This document shows positions 7,770 through 15,206 of a stretch of 26,252 nucleotides of DNA, one piece after another (position 1 is the stretch's first letter; every line of letters begins with the position of its first letter). Both the position numbers and the translations under genes were made by a program. The notes beneath the pieces are model-generated. The model saw only the letters and a program-made list of their open reading frames with translations. It was not told the DNA's origin and did not search any database. Source of the stretch: Pseudomonadota bacterium (lineage in GTDB: Bacteria > Pseudomonadota > Alphaproteobacteria > Rhizobiales > Hyphomicrobiaceae); NCBI GenBank assembly GCA_023430315.1, contig JAEZAW010000188.1:1-26252 (forward strand). The letters run 5' to 3'.

Positions 7770-8540
7770 TCAGGCCTGCTCCCGCGGCGGGAACGGCCCC
7801 GGCGGATAGTCGACGCGCACGAGATAGAGCCCGCTCGACGGCGCCAGCGCGCCGCAGCGGCTGCGGTCCTTCGCTTCGAGGGCCGCGGCCATCTCGCCGA
7901 CGGGCCATTTGCCCTCGCCGCCATACTTCAGGCTCCCGACGATCGAGCGCACGTGATGATGCAGGAACGAGCGCGCCGAGGCCTCGATGCGGATCTCGTC
8001 GCCCGTGGCCGTCACATCGAGACGATCGAGTGTCTTGACCGGCGATCGTGCCTGGCAGCCCGCCGCGCGGAAGGTCGTGAAATCGTGCTTTCCGAGCAAT
8101 GCCGGCGCCGCTGCCGTCATCGCTTGTGCATCGAGCGCGCGCGGCACCCACCACACGCGATCGCGGTCGAGAGCCGGCGGCGCCCGGCGCGCGAGGATGC
8201 GATAGAGATAATGCCGTGCCACGGCGCTGAAGCGCGCGTCGAAGCCACTGCCGATCTCGACACAGTCGAGGATCGTGATGGGCGCCGGCTTGAGGTGAAA
8301 ATTCACCGCGTCGCGGACCGTATCGGCCGGCCACTCCTTTACGAGATCGAAGTGGGCGACCTGCCCCAGCGCGTGGACGCCGGCATCAGTACGGCCCGCA
8401 CCACGCACCTCGACACGCTCACCGCCGAGCTTGTGGATCGCATCCGTGAGGGAGCCCTGGACGGATGCCCCATCGGCCTGGATCTGCCAGCCGAGAAAGG
8501 GCGTGCCGTCGTACTCGATAGTGATGCGATAGCGGGGCAT
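7770..8540 (-). CDS. truA: tRNA pseudouridine(38-40) synthase TruA
   Basis: The product has 256 residues, normal for TruA, which isomerises uridines 38-40 in the anticodon arm of tRNAs. It opens MPRYRITIEYDGTPFLGWQ, and the active-site motif RGAGRTDAGVHALGQV carries the catalytic Asp (Asp52). FDARFSAVARHYLYRI and SFLHHHVRSIVGSL are conserved RNA-binding and core segments. The ATG at 8540 is preceded by GAGGATCA; a frame extending to 8615 adds 25 unconserved residues and overlaps the next gene, so it was not used. It lies 13 bp downstream of the short-chain dehydrogenase gene on the same strand and is likely co-transcribed with it. It is not beside fmt/def, a frequent alphaproteobacterial neighbourhood. 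Confidence 0.96.
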   Translation of the reverse strand: MPRYRITIEYDGTPFLGWQIQADGASVQGSLTDAIHKLGGERVEVRGAGRTDAGVHALGQVAHFDLVKEWPADTVRDAVNFHLKPAPITILDCVEIGSGFDARFSAVARHYLYRILARRAPPALDRDRVWWVPRALDAQAMTAAAPALLGKHDFTTFRAAGCQARSPVKTLDRLDVTATGDEIRIEASARSFLHHHVRSIVGSLKYGGEGKWPVGEMAAALEAKDRSRCGALAPSSGLYLVRVDYPPGPFPPREQA

Positions 8541-8553
8541 TGATCCTCGTGTG

Positions 8554-9330
8554 TCAGGCCGGATCGGCGATGATGCCGGCGCCGCGATAGCCGCCATCGA
8601 CGGCAACGATCTCACCGGTCACGAAGCTCGCCTGGCTTTCGTCGAGCAGGAAATGAATGACGCTCGCGATCTCGCGCGGCTCCGCGTAGCGCCGCATCGG
8701 CGTATGGCGAGCATAGAGCTCGCGATCGGCCGCTGTGTGGATGCTTTTGACCATGGGCGTCTCGACGGGTCCTGGCGCAACGGCATTCACGCGGATGCCA
8801 TGCGGCGCGAGATCGTTGGCCATGACCTGCGTAAGATTGACCACGGCACCCTTCGAGGCGCCATAGGCAGAGCGCCCCTTGGAGCCTCTGAGGCCCGAGA
8901 CGGAGGCGACATTCACGATGGCGCCGCGATGCGCCTTCGCCATGTATCGCGCGGCTTCGCGACCAACCAGAAACGTGCCGACCACGTTCACGTCGAGAAT
9001 CTTGCGGAACAGGTCAGCCGATGTGTCGAAGACGTGCTTGTCGGCGGCAATGCCCGCCGAATTCACGACGCCATCGATGCGGCCGAACTTCGCGGCGACT
9101 GCTGTGACGATATCTGCGACTTGCGCCTCATTTGTTACATCGAGCTCACGGACCAGCACGCGGCCGTCGGCTTGATTGGCTCCGATCTCAGCCAATCCCT
9201 TGGCATGAACATCGACGGCCGCGACACACCATCCGCGCTCGAGTAGGAGCGCGACAGTAGCCTGTCCGATGCCGGAGCCAGCACCTGTAATGATGGCGAC
9301 CGGCCTGTCGCCCGTTTCCTGCCCTGCCAT
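8554..9330 (-). CDS. Short-chain dehydrogenase/reductase (classical SDR)
   Basis: The product has 258 residues, the classical SDR length. The cofactor motif TGAGSGIG is at residues 15-22, Asp40 at the end of the second strand suggests NAD(H) preference, and the NNAG motif appears as NSAG (90-93). The catalytic Ser143, Tyr156 and Lys160 (YGASK) have the usual spacing. The C-terminal IHFLLDESQASFVTGEIVAVDGGY is typical of 3-ketoacyl-ACP-reductase-like and polyol/hydroxyacid dehydrogenases. The ATG at 9330 follows GAGG with a spacer of 8; the longer frame to 9399 lacks conservation. It lies 120 bp downstream of the MFS transporter gene and 13 bp upstream of truA, all on the minus strand. The substrate cannot be told from the sequence. 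Confidence 0.92.
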   Translation of the reverse strand: MAGQETGDRPVAIITGAGSGIGQATVALLLERGWCVAAVDVHAKGLAEIGANQADGRVLVRELDVTNEAQVADIVTAVAAKFGRIDGVVNSAGIAADKHVFDTSADLFRKILDVNVVGTFLVGREAARYMAKAHRGAIVNVASVSGLRGSKGRSAYGASKGAVVNLTQVMANDLAPHGIRVNAVAPGPVETPMVKSIHTAADRELYARHTPMRRYAEPREIASVIHFLLDESQASFVTGEIVAVDGGYRGAGIIADPA

Positions 9331-9450
9331 TTTTGAAGCCTCGTCAGCCCGGTTTGAAACAAACGCCTTCAATGAGCTACGAGTTGGAGCGCAAATCAAG
9401 CGCGGCGGCTCGGATTGCCTAAGAACACAGTCTCGGAGAGCGTCGCGACC

Positions 9451-10671
9451 TCACGAGCGGCACGCTCGGTTGAGCATGAGTACGGCTATGAACCCGGTGA
9501 GCGATGCGGCGCTCGCCAGCCACAACGCGCCTATGGGTTCGAAGCGGGAAATGATCGTCGCGAAAATGATCGGCGCCATGGCATTGACGATGTTCTGCGG
9601 CAACATCATGCGGCCGAGATAGGTTCCATACTCGCGCACGCCGAACAGCGTCAGTGGCAGCGTATTGCGGGCGATGGCGTAGAAGCCGTGGCCGAGTCCG
9701 AGGCAGATCGAGAAGGCCGCCGCGGTCACGACGGAACCGCCAAAGGGCAGGATGAGGAAGAAGCTGGTGCAGCTCAGGCCGCCCGACATGAGCGCTGTCG
9801 AGAGAATGGAGTGACGGCCGCCGAGCATGAGCTCGCCGAAGCGCGCCAAGGCTTGCGATGGCCCGACCATGGCCCAGATGCCGACAGCCGCCGCCGCACT
9901 GAGGCCCATGCTCTTGAAGACATCGATGACCTGAATGTAGAGACCCCAGACGATGAGGCCCTCCGCGCACGACCAGACGGTCAGCATGACGAAGGCCATG
10001 AACCGCTTGTCCGGCGGCAACAGCCCGTCGATGCTGCGATCGCTCGACGCGCTCCGCGCGGGCGTGTGATCGGGCGCGTCCCGCCGCAGAATGAGTGCGT
10101 GGATCGGTACACACACGAGCAAATGCAGCAGCGCATGGAACAGGTAGGCATTGCGCCAGCCAATGCTGCCGATGAGAAAGGCATTGAGCGGCAGGAAGAC
10201 CGTGCCGGTAAGTCCGTTGATCAGCATGAGACCGGTGATCGCCTGCCGCGCATTGCTGCCGACGATCTGGACCAGGCCGACGAGCGCGGTATTCGCGAGC
10301 ATCATCGGCATTGCCAGCCCAACGAGCACCCAGGCCAGTAGATAACTGGCGACCCCTTGGGCGTGCGCGATGGCGATCATCGCGAGCGAGGCCAGCAGCG
10401 AGCCAGTGATCATGACCGAACGGGCGCCATTCCGGTCAGCGTACCGGCCGACCCGCGTCGCAATGACACCGCTGGCGAGCAGCATGATCGTGATGCCGCT
10501 GAACACCACTTCGCGCGAGAGCTTCAGTTCCTCGCCGATGAATGTGCCGAAGATGGTGAGCGTGGAGAACGTCGACCCCCAGCCGATGATCTGCGTGACG
10601 CCGAGCCCCGCAATGGCAGTGAGGACACGGCGCTTCTCGACGGGCGCAGATTGCGTGGCTTCGGACGTCAA
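9451..10671 (-). CDS. Major facilitator superfamily (MFS) transporter
   Basis: The product has 406 residues with twelve hydrophobic segments, six before and six after a polar central loop around residues 200-220 (DAPDHTPARSASSDRSIDG), the standard MFS layout in the inner membrane. The cytoplasmic loop after helix 2 reads GRYADRNGAR, matching the MFS G-x3-D-R-x-G-R/x signature. The pattern suggests a single-component secondary transporter of organic acids or similar metabolites (OFA/monocarboxylate-like), but specificity cannot be read. The only usable start between the upstream in-frame TGA and helix 1 is TTG at 10671; no strong Shine-Dalgarno is seen, which may mean weak translation. The SDR gene follows after 120 bp; no strong terminator separates them. 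Confidence 0.88.
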   Translation of the reverse strand: MTSEATQSAPVEKRRVLTAIAGLGVTQIIGWGSTFSTLTIFGTFIGEELKLSREVVFSGITIMLLASGVIATRVGRYADRNGARSVMITGSLLASLAMIAIAHAQGVASYLLAWVLVGLAMPMMLANTALVGLVQIVGSNARQAITGLMLINGLTGTVFLPLNAFLIGSIGWRNAYLFHALLHLLVCVPIHALILRRDAPDHTPARSASSDRSIDGLLPPDKRFMAFVMLTVWSCAEGLIVWGLYIQVIDVFKSMGLSAAAAVGIWAMVGPSQALARFGELMLGGRHSILSTALMSGGLSCTSFFLILPFGGSVVTAAAFSICLGLGHGFYAIARNTLPLTLFGVREYGTYLGRMMLPQNIVNAMAPIIFATIISRFEPIGALWLASAASLTGFIAVLMLNRACRS

Positions 10672-10911
10672 GACGAGGAGTGCCCCAGGAAAGTATGCAG
10701 TACGGCAGTCTCAGCGCCACGATCGCGTTCGATCGCGGCTCATTAGGCCGGCATTGTGGCCTTGCGGGATGGAATCGTCAGGTCTCTAGTGAAGACCGAC
10801 GCAGCGATTGCCGGCGTGCAAACTAGTGGATTCTCGCGAGACTGTCTTCGAGCAGGCGGTCATGCCCGCCATGCACGCTCACAGCTGTATTTCTGCCATT
10901 CTGGAGCGCGT

Positions 10912-11868
10912 TCAGGACGAGCGGCGGGCCGCAGCGGGCTCGTCTCCGACTGCTGCGCGCGGCGCTGAACGCGCGGCTTCCCGCGCGGCCTCCCACAGCG
11001 AACGCATGCGGGCGCCAAGCTGATCCGATTTTTCGGAAAAGAGGATCTGGGCCTTAGGCAAGGCATCCGACCGCAGCGCACCATGGCGCGCGACGCAGTG
11101 CCGAGCGAGCGCCCGGCGATCGACCACCGCGAGCGCTTGCCCCTCCGCGCCGGCCAGCACGTTTTCGAGGAGCGCGATATCATGATCGTGGCCGAGCAGA
11201 TCGGCGACGAGCTTTGCCGCGGCGGCGCGGGCGAGACACGCTTCGGGCCACGCCTGCTGGATGAGGATCATCTGCCGCCAATAGGCCTGCGCCGCCTTAC
11301 GCAGATCGTGCAGCGCCTCGGCGTCGTCCGGGAGCTCGAGCACACGTGCGAGGGCTTTGCGGCCTGCCCGGTGGCTTTTCGTCAGGCCGGCCACGATCGT
11401 CTCAAAGCTCGCGGGATGCAGAGCGATCTCGGCGATTTCGTGCCGCATGGCCGCGATTTCGCGAAGCGCCTCCGCTACATTGTGCCGGGGATCGCCGGAG
11501 CCATTCGCCACAACAGGCGTGGCATCGATGATCGCGAGCAGGTGCCCCGCGGCCTTGGCCAGCGGCGGTTTCGCATCCGAAAGACCATTCAACAGGCGGC
11601 GCACGACATCGCGGTCACGGGCCGCCGACAAACTCCGGGCGATATCCCGCAGTCGCGCATTGGCCTCGCGGAACTTCGCGTCGCCAAGGCCTGGACGAAC
11701 AAGGCGAAGCAGCGCACGCGTCCGCTTCAAGCTCTTGCGGGCCTCGTGCACGCTGGTCTCAAGATCGGACCCGCCTTCGAGCCGGGCAGCCGCATTCCCG
11801 AGCTGCTCGCCCGCAATACGACGCACGCCCTTCGCGAGCGGCTCCTTCAACTTCAATCGATACGCCAT
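10912..11868 (-). CDS. CHAD domain-containing protein
   Basis: The product has 318 residues and is mostly helical, with the two-fold CHAD pattern. The first repeat has VHEARKSLKRTRALLRL (His41), the second has LHDLRKAAQAYWRQM (His187). Each is followed by an acidic/basic helix with ARDRDV (about 83-88) and LGHDHDIALLENVL respectively. CHAD domains have conserved His and basic residues lining a channel and are known to bind inorganic polyphosphate. Many are fused to a CYTH/triphosphatase domain, but this one is stand-alone, with no CYTH gene in the window. The C-terminal 40 residues are Ala/Arg-rich and probably disordered. ATG 11868 follows AAGGG with a spacer of about 5. It lies 120 bp downstream of thiE on the same strand, with an inverted repeat between. 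Confidence 0.9.
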   Translation of the reverse strand: MAYRLKLKEPLAKGVRRIAGEQLGNAAARLEGGSDLETSVHEARKSLKRTRALLRLVRPGLGDAKFREANARLRDIARSLSAARDRDVVRRLLNGLSDAKPPLAKAAGHLLAIIDATPVVANGSGDPRHNVAEALREIAAMRHEIAEIALHPASFETIVAGLTKSHRAGRKALARVLELPDDAEALHDLRKAAQAYWRQMILIQQAWPEACLARAAAAKLVADLLGHDHDIALLENVLAGAEGQALAVVDRRALARHCVARHGALRSDALPKAQILFSEKSDQLGARMRSLWEAAREAARSAPRAAVGDEPAAARRSS

Positions 11869-11895
11869 GGAGGCCCTTATTGAGACGCTTAACCA

Positions 11896-11942
11896 ATTTC
11901 GGCGCTTGGCTTGTCACAAACAAGTCATATGAGCACCGAAAT
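11896..11942. repeat. Nested inverted repeats between thiE and the CHAD gene
   Basis: The outer arms ATTTCGGCGC (11896-11905) and GCACCGAAAT (11933-11942) pair at 9 of 10 positions. Inside them CTTGT (11910-11914) and ACAAG (11920-11924) pair perfectly around the loop CACAA. On the transcribed (minus) strand this would fold downstream of thiE and upstream of the CHAD start, 28 bases from it. No T-run follows, so an ordinary intrinsic terminator is doubtful; a leader structure or protein-binding site is as likely. Confidence 0.4.
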
Positions 11943-11988
11943 CTGCCTCTCAGGGCATAACGGCGTTGGCGGAATTTCGTTCGGCTGC

Positions 11989-12627
11989 TTAGGCACGGCG
12001 GACCTGATCAGCCCAGCTAAGCCACTGACTCACCCGAATTTCTGGCTCGGGATGGTTAAAAAAATCCGTGATGACCGCAACACTGTCGGCGCCGGCCGCC
12101 AGCACATCGGGCGCGCGATCCGGCGTAATCCCCCCAATGGCACACAGCGGTAGGTCACCGACTTTCTGCTTCCACGCGCGCACGCGCTCGAGGCCCTGCG
12201 GCGCCCACTTCATGACCTTGAGCTTCGTCTCCCAGACAGGCCCGAGCGCCACGTAATCCGGCTCCACCGCGAGCGCAATCGCAAGCTCCGCCTCGTCATG
12301 GGTCGAGATGCCGAGCCGCGCGCCAGCAGCCTTGATCGTCGCCACGTCGGCGCCGACGAGATCCTCCTGCCCGAGATGGATGAAATCCGCGCCGACATCG
12401 ATCGCCGCCTGCCAGTGATCGTTCACGATGAGCTGGCAGCCGTGCGCAATGCACAGCTCGAGGCTTCCAGCGATCTCGCGCCGGATCTCGCGCGGATCCT
12501 CGCCCTTGTAGCGAAGCTGCAAGGTTCTGACGCCAAGCGGCACCAACCGGCGCGCCCAGGCGGTATCAGGAACGATTGGGTAGAAGACGTCCAGCACCGC
12601 AGACGCAGGCATATGCCGCTCACTCAC
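11989..12627 (-). CDS. thiE: Thiamine phosphate synthase ThiE
   Basis: The product has 212 residues, normal for ThiE, a cytosolic TIM-barrel enzyme that joins HMP pyrophosphate to the carboxylated thiazole phosphate, giving thiamine phosphate. Visible family features are VRTLQLRYK, CQLIVNDHWQAAIDVGADFIHLGQEDL, LGISTHDEAELAIAL, DYVALGPVWETK and the C-terminal phosphate-binding AIGGITPDRAPDVLAAGADSVAVI. The start used is GTG 12627, which overlaps the thiG stop by 4 bases (GTGA) and suggests coupled translation. The in-frame ATG at 12612 has a GAGCGG upstream and is a real alternative, giving 207 residues. It is the last of three overlapping thi genes. Confidence 0.95.
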   Translation of the reverse strand: MSERHMPASAVLDVFYPIVPDTAWARRLVPLGVRTLQLRYKGEDPREIRREIAGSLELCIAHGCQLIVNDHWQAAIDVGADFIHLGQEDLVGADVATIKAAGARLGISTHDEAELAIALAVEPDYVALGPVWETKLKVMKWAPQGLERVRAWKQKVGDLPLCAIGGITPDRAPDVLAAGADSVAVITDFFNHPEPEIRVSQWLSWADQVRRA

Positions 12628-13463
12628 TTGAGATCGAAGAACGGCGTTCCCGCCACTGGCGTCGACGGCGCAGCCATATCGCGCACTTCCATCATGCCAG
12701 CGACGAACGCCGTGCGGCCCGCACGAATAGCCGCGCCAAAGGCTTCAGCCATGGCTACGGGATCGCCCGCCTTGGCGACGGCTGTGTTGAGCAACACCGC
12801 GTCGAAGCCCATTTCCATGGCCTGTGCGGCATGGCTTGGCGCACCCATGCCGGCGTCGGCGACCAGCGGCACGCCGGGAAAATAATTGCGCAGCGTGCGC
12901 AAGGCATAAGGGTTGGCGAGACCGCGGCCCGTACCGATCGGCGCACCCCACGGCATCAGCAGCTCACAGCCCGCCGCGAGCAGGCGCTCGGCCGCGCCGA
13001 GATCCTCGGTCGTGTAGGGAAAGACCTTGAAGCCTTCTCGAACGAGCACACCCGCCGCCTCGACCAGTCCAAACAGGTCCGGCGCCAGCGTATCGTCGTT
13101 GGCGATGACCTCGAGCTTGACCCAGTCCGTATCGAAGAGCTCGCGCGCCATCTCGGCCGTGGCAATGGCCTCGCGGACGGTGCGGCAGCCGGCCGTATTG
13201 GGCAGCACGCGCACGCCGAGGCCGGCAATCATGTCCCAGAACTGCTGGCCACCCTTCTCGCGCGCGCCCTCGCGACGGACCGACACGGTGACGACATCGA
13301 CGCCGGCAGCCTTGACGGCGCGCTCGAGGACCTGCGGCGAGGGATATTGGGCCGTGCCGAGAAAGAGGCGCGAGTCGAGCCGCGTGCCATAGACCTCCAG
13401 GCCGTCGGGCTTCCCTGCCGGCCGCGCAGCACTTGGTTTCGTGTTGCTCATCGTATCAGTCAT
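12624..13463 (-). CDS. thiG: Thiazole synthase ThiG
   Basis: The product has 279 residues. ThiG builds the thiamine thiazole phosphate from deoxyxylulose 5-phosphate, dehydroglycine and ThiS-thiocarboxylate. FLGTAQYPSPQVLERAV, VRVLPNTAGCRTVREAI and the VKLEVIAND motif with the Schiff-base Lys116 are visible, followed by VFPYTTEDLGAAERL, MPWGAPIGTGRGL, VPLVADAGMGAPSHAA and DAVLLNTAVAKAGDP. The first 20 residues are an unconserved extension; an alternative ATG lies at 13451. ATG 13463 overlaps the thiS stop by one base (TAATG), the classic ThiS–ThiG coupling. No thiO or thiH, the source of dehydroglycine, is in the window; alphaproteobacteria normally use ThiO glycine oxidase. Confidence 0.97.
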   Translation of the reverse strand: MTDTMSNTKPSAARPAGKPDGLEVYGTRLDSRLFLGTAQYPSPQVLERAVKAAGVDVVTVSVRREGAREKGGQQFWDMIAGLGVRVLPNTAGCRTVREAIATAEMARELFDTDWVKLEVIANDDTLAPDLFGLVEAAGVLVREGFKVFPYTTEDLGAAERLLAAGCELLMPWGAPIGTGRGLANPYALRTLRNYFPGVPLVADAGMGAPSHAAQAMEMGFDAVLLNTAVAKAGDPVAMAEAFGAAIRAGRTAFVAGMMEVRDMAAPSTPVAGTPFFDLK

Positions 13464-13681
13464 TATCCGCCCTGCCTTGGCGAGACGATTTCGATGGTAT
13501 CGCCGCCCGTCAGCTCGACCGTATCGCGTTTGCGGAGGGGAACGAAGTCGCCGTTGCGTGCTGTCGCAACCTTGGCATCGCCGTAGCCAAGCTCGACCAG
13601 CAGCTCAGCGAGCGTTCGCGCCCGTGTCCGGGCTCGCTCGCCGTTGACCACTACCTCCAGAACCGCATTCATTCCGAGCAT
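13463..13681 (-). CDS. thiS: Sulfur carrier protein ThiS
   Basis: The product has 72 residues with a ubiquitin-like beta-grasp pattern: VLEVVVNGE, a central helix TLAELLVELGYG, then VATARNGDFVPLRKRDTVELTGGDTIEIVSPRQGG. The C-terminal Gly-Gly is required for adenylation by ThiF and thiocarboxylate formation. It donates sulfur to ThiG, which follows with a one-base overlap. Two starts are possible: ATG 13681 and ATG 13672 (MNAVLEV); neither has an ideal Shine-Dalgarno, AGGCAG being 10 or so bases from the first. I did not find the conserved core of a TPP riboswitch in the 5' region. Confidence 0.92.
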   Translation of the reverse strand: MLGMNAVLEVVVNGERARTRARTLAELLVELGYGDAKVATARNGDFVPLRKRDTVELTGGDTIEIVSPRQGG

Positions 13682-14028
13682 CAGTTTCTGCCTGCCATCG
13701 CCCGTCGTGGGCGCTCAATGCCGGTGCCGAGAATACACGTTCGCCCGATCAGGGGAAAACGAGCCTCACGGTTAATATAAGGTCAACGCCTGCCCGAGAG
13801 CGCCGAGGCTGCGATGCGCTGGACGCATGTCGCCAGCCGGGCGGCACGCCGGTTAGCCAGTTCTTACCAGAAATGAAAGCGTTTTATTCAAACGCACTCC
13901 AGGCACGGCCCGGTTTCTTGACGCCTTTATGGGAAACTCGTTTCCACGGGGAGGCCTCCCGTCGGGGCGCAAGCTGCGTCCGACGAGGCGCGCGAAAGCG
14001 TTCCGAGGCCGGAACTGGAGAGATGACA
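13682..14028. other. Divergent intergenic region (347 bp) between thiS and the PL14-like gene
   Basis: No supported gene lies here; the frame that extends the PL14-like gene leftward from 14029 to 13873 is unconserved, Arg-rich and precedes the signal anchor. There is a small perfect stem GCGTTT/AAACGC (13879-13884 with 13890-13895, loop TATTC) and an AT-rich patch TTAATATAAGG near 13772, which might be part of a promoter. I looked on the minus strand for TPP riboswitch landmarks (CTGAGA, the GCGTAGGGA-type core) and saw none. Confidence 0.55.
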
Positions 14029-14847
14029 ATGCGCATGCCGAGTACGACGGTCATTCTGCTCAATGGTGCCGTGGCGCTGATCGCTGTGGCCTCCGTCGTG
14101 GCTATGGGCCGTTCGATGATCGGCACCGATGCCGAGTCGTGCCGCGTGCGCTACGACAATGCCGTGCAGTGGACCCTCCTGCGCGACGATGGCCAGCTCC
14201 TGACCACTTCAGACCTCCAGGCCCGACTCGGCGCCACCGACTGGGGTCTCATGGACCACGTGAGCGTGGTGAAGGTCGACCGTGGCAGCGCTCTTGCCGT
14301 GGACCTTGCAGGCGGGCGCCCAGCGGCGCAATCGCATGGTGCCGGCTTCGAGTGGGGACCCCAATCCGCCGAGCGCGTCGTCGCGGCTTGTGCGTCCTAC
14401 GCCTTCAAGCTCGACCCGAAATTCGACTTCGCCGCTGGCGGACGACTGCCCGGCCTACTCGGCGGTCCGACGGGCAGCGATCGCAAGGCGCCCGAGGCCT
14501 TCTCGGCCCGGCTCGGCTGGAATGACAAAGGCCAACTCGACGTCCACGCCCAGTTGATGGGTTCATGGCGGCCCATCGCTAACAACCGCGAGGCAGGTGA
14601 ATTGCCGCGCGGCCGTTGGGTCGCCGTCGATGAGGAGATCATCCTCAACACGCCCGGCCAGAGCAATGGCGTTCTCCGGGTTTGGCTCGATGGCAAGCTG
14701 CGCTTCGAGAGCCACAACGTCGCCTTCCGCACGGATGCGGGATCGGCCGTCCGCGGCGTCCTCGCCGAAGTCGCCTACACGCGCCAGCCGAGTGCACGCG
14801 AGGCCACGCCCCCCGTCCTGGTAACGCCCTTCGAATTCCGCTGGTAG
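14029..14847 (+). CDS. Membrane-anchored or secreted PL14-like (polysaccharide lyase fold) protein
   Basis: The product has 272 residues. ATG 14029 is preferred because GGAG at 14017-14020 is 8 bases upstream; ATG 14023 (two residues longer) is too close to it. Residues 5-28 (STTVILLNGAVALIAVASVVAMG) form one membrane segment, so the rest is probably periplasmic. The soluble part carries the PL14-type jelly-roll pattern: YAFKLDPKFDFAAGGRLPGLLGG, FSARLGWNDKGQLDVHAQL, a GRWVAVDEEIILNTPGQSNGVLRVWLDGKL block and a following HNVAFR. In PL14/PL20-like lyases these strands build the substrate groove, often with KLPGL where this has RLPGL. Whether it cleaves uronate polymers is not shown. Two Cys (in ESCRVR and AACAS) could form a disulfide. 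No polysaccharide genes flank it. Confidence 0.75.
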   Translation: MRMPSTTVILLNGAVALIAVASVVAMGRSMIGTDAESCRVRYDNAVQWTLLRDDGQLLTTSDLQARLGATDWGLMDHVSVVKVDRGSALAVDLAGGRPAAQSHGAGFEWGPQSAERVVAACASYAFKLDPKFDFAAGGRLPGLLGGPTGSDRKAPEAFSARLGWNDKGQLDVHAQLMGSWRPIANNREAGELPRGRWVAVDEEIILNTPGQSNGVLRVWLDGKLRFESHNVAFRTDAGSAVRGVLAEVAYTRQPSAREATPPVLVTPFEFRW

Positions 14848-14873
14848 CCGACTGCGATCTCAGCGCTTCGGCT
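14846..14873. terminator. Small hairpin spanning convergent stop codons
   Basis: AGCCGA (14846-14851) pairs with TCGGCT (14868-14873), and GCG/CGC (14854-14856 with 14864-14866) can extend the stem inside. It covers the stops of the PL14-like gene (TAG 14845-14847) and the convergent monooxygenase gene (14860-14862). No T-run follows, so it is only a weak candidate for a shared 3'-end structure. Confidence 0.3.
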
Positions 14874-15165
14874 TGCCGCCGGCGATCAGATTCAGCAGGT
14901 GCAATTCGCGCTTCGTGATCAGGTCCGGGATGATCTTCCCCGTCTCGGCCATATGCGGGCTCGCGCGGTGCGCATCGACGGCCGCCTGATCCTTGTAGAT
15001 CTCGTAAACGGCAAAGTTTGCTGGGTTCTTCGGATCCTGGACCACGTCGAACTGCAGGCACCCCGGCTCCCGCTCGAGGCATCGCGTGGCGTGACCGACA
15101 ATCGCCTCCTTGAAGGCGTCGATCTTGTCCGCCTTGGCTTCGAAATGGACGATGATTGCGAGCAT
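14860..15165 (-). CDS. Antibiotic biosynthesis monooxygenase (ABM)-domain protein, YgiN/quinol monooxygenase-like
   Basis: The product has 101 residues, a single dimeric alpha-beta barrel (ABM) domain. The pattern is MLAIIVHFEAKADKIDAFKEAI, then ATRCLEREPGCLQFDVVQDPKNPANFAVYEIYKDQAAVDAHRASPHM, the usual 'EPGC..F......P..F...E.Y.d..A...H..s.hf' signature of putative quinol monooxygenases. Such proteins act on quinones or related aromatics without a metal or flavin, though many have no known substrate. The start follows GGAGGAAGCACC, a strong Shine-Dalgarno. It lies 41 bp downstream of rph on the same strand and may be co-transcribed. The function remains open. Confidence 0.88.
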   Translation of the reverse strand: MLAIIVHFEAKADKIDAFKEAIVGHATRCLEREPGCLQFDVVQDPKNPANFAVYEIYKDQAAVDAHRASPHMAETGKIIPDLITKRELHLLNLIAGGKPKR

Positions 15166-15206
15166 GGTGCTTCCTCCGGGTCTCGTCTATTTCTTCGAAC
15201 GATCGC

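Noticed and set aside
7780..7792. TCCCG/CGGGA mini-hairpin at the truA 3' end
   Set aside because: Only five base pairs, inside coding sequence and without a T-run; not enough for a terminator call.
9415..10341. 308-codon open frame on the plus strand
   Set aside because: It is antisense to the MFS transporter; the charged, low-complexity product matches nothing recognisable.
10720..10737. Direct repeat CGATCGCG-TT-CGATCGCG upstream of the MFS gene
   Set aside because: Two 8-base copies of a CG-rich word are expected by chance in DNA of this composition; no further copies nearby.
12576..13586. 336-codon open frame on the plus strand
   Set aside because: It runs antisense across thiG and thiS, which are unmistakable; no start signal or family pattern.
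13682..14028. TPP riboswitch upstream of thiS
   Set aside because: Expected from family context, but reading the minus strand I found neither the CTGAGA element nor the conserved core, so I did not annotate one.
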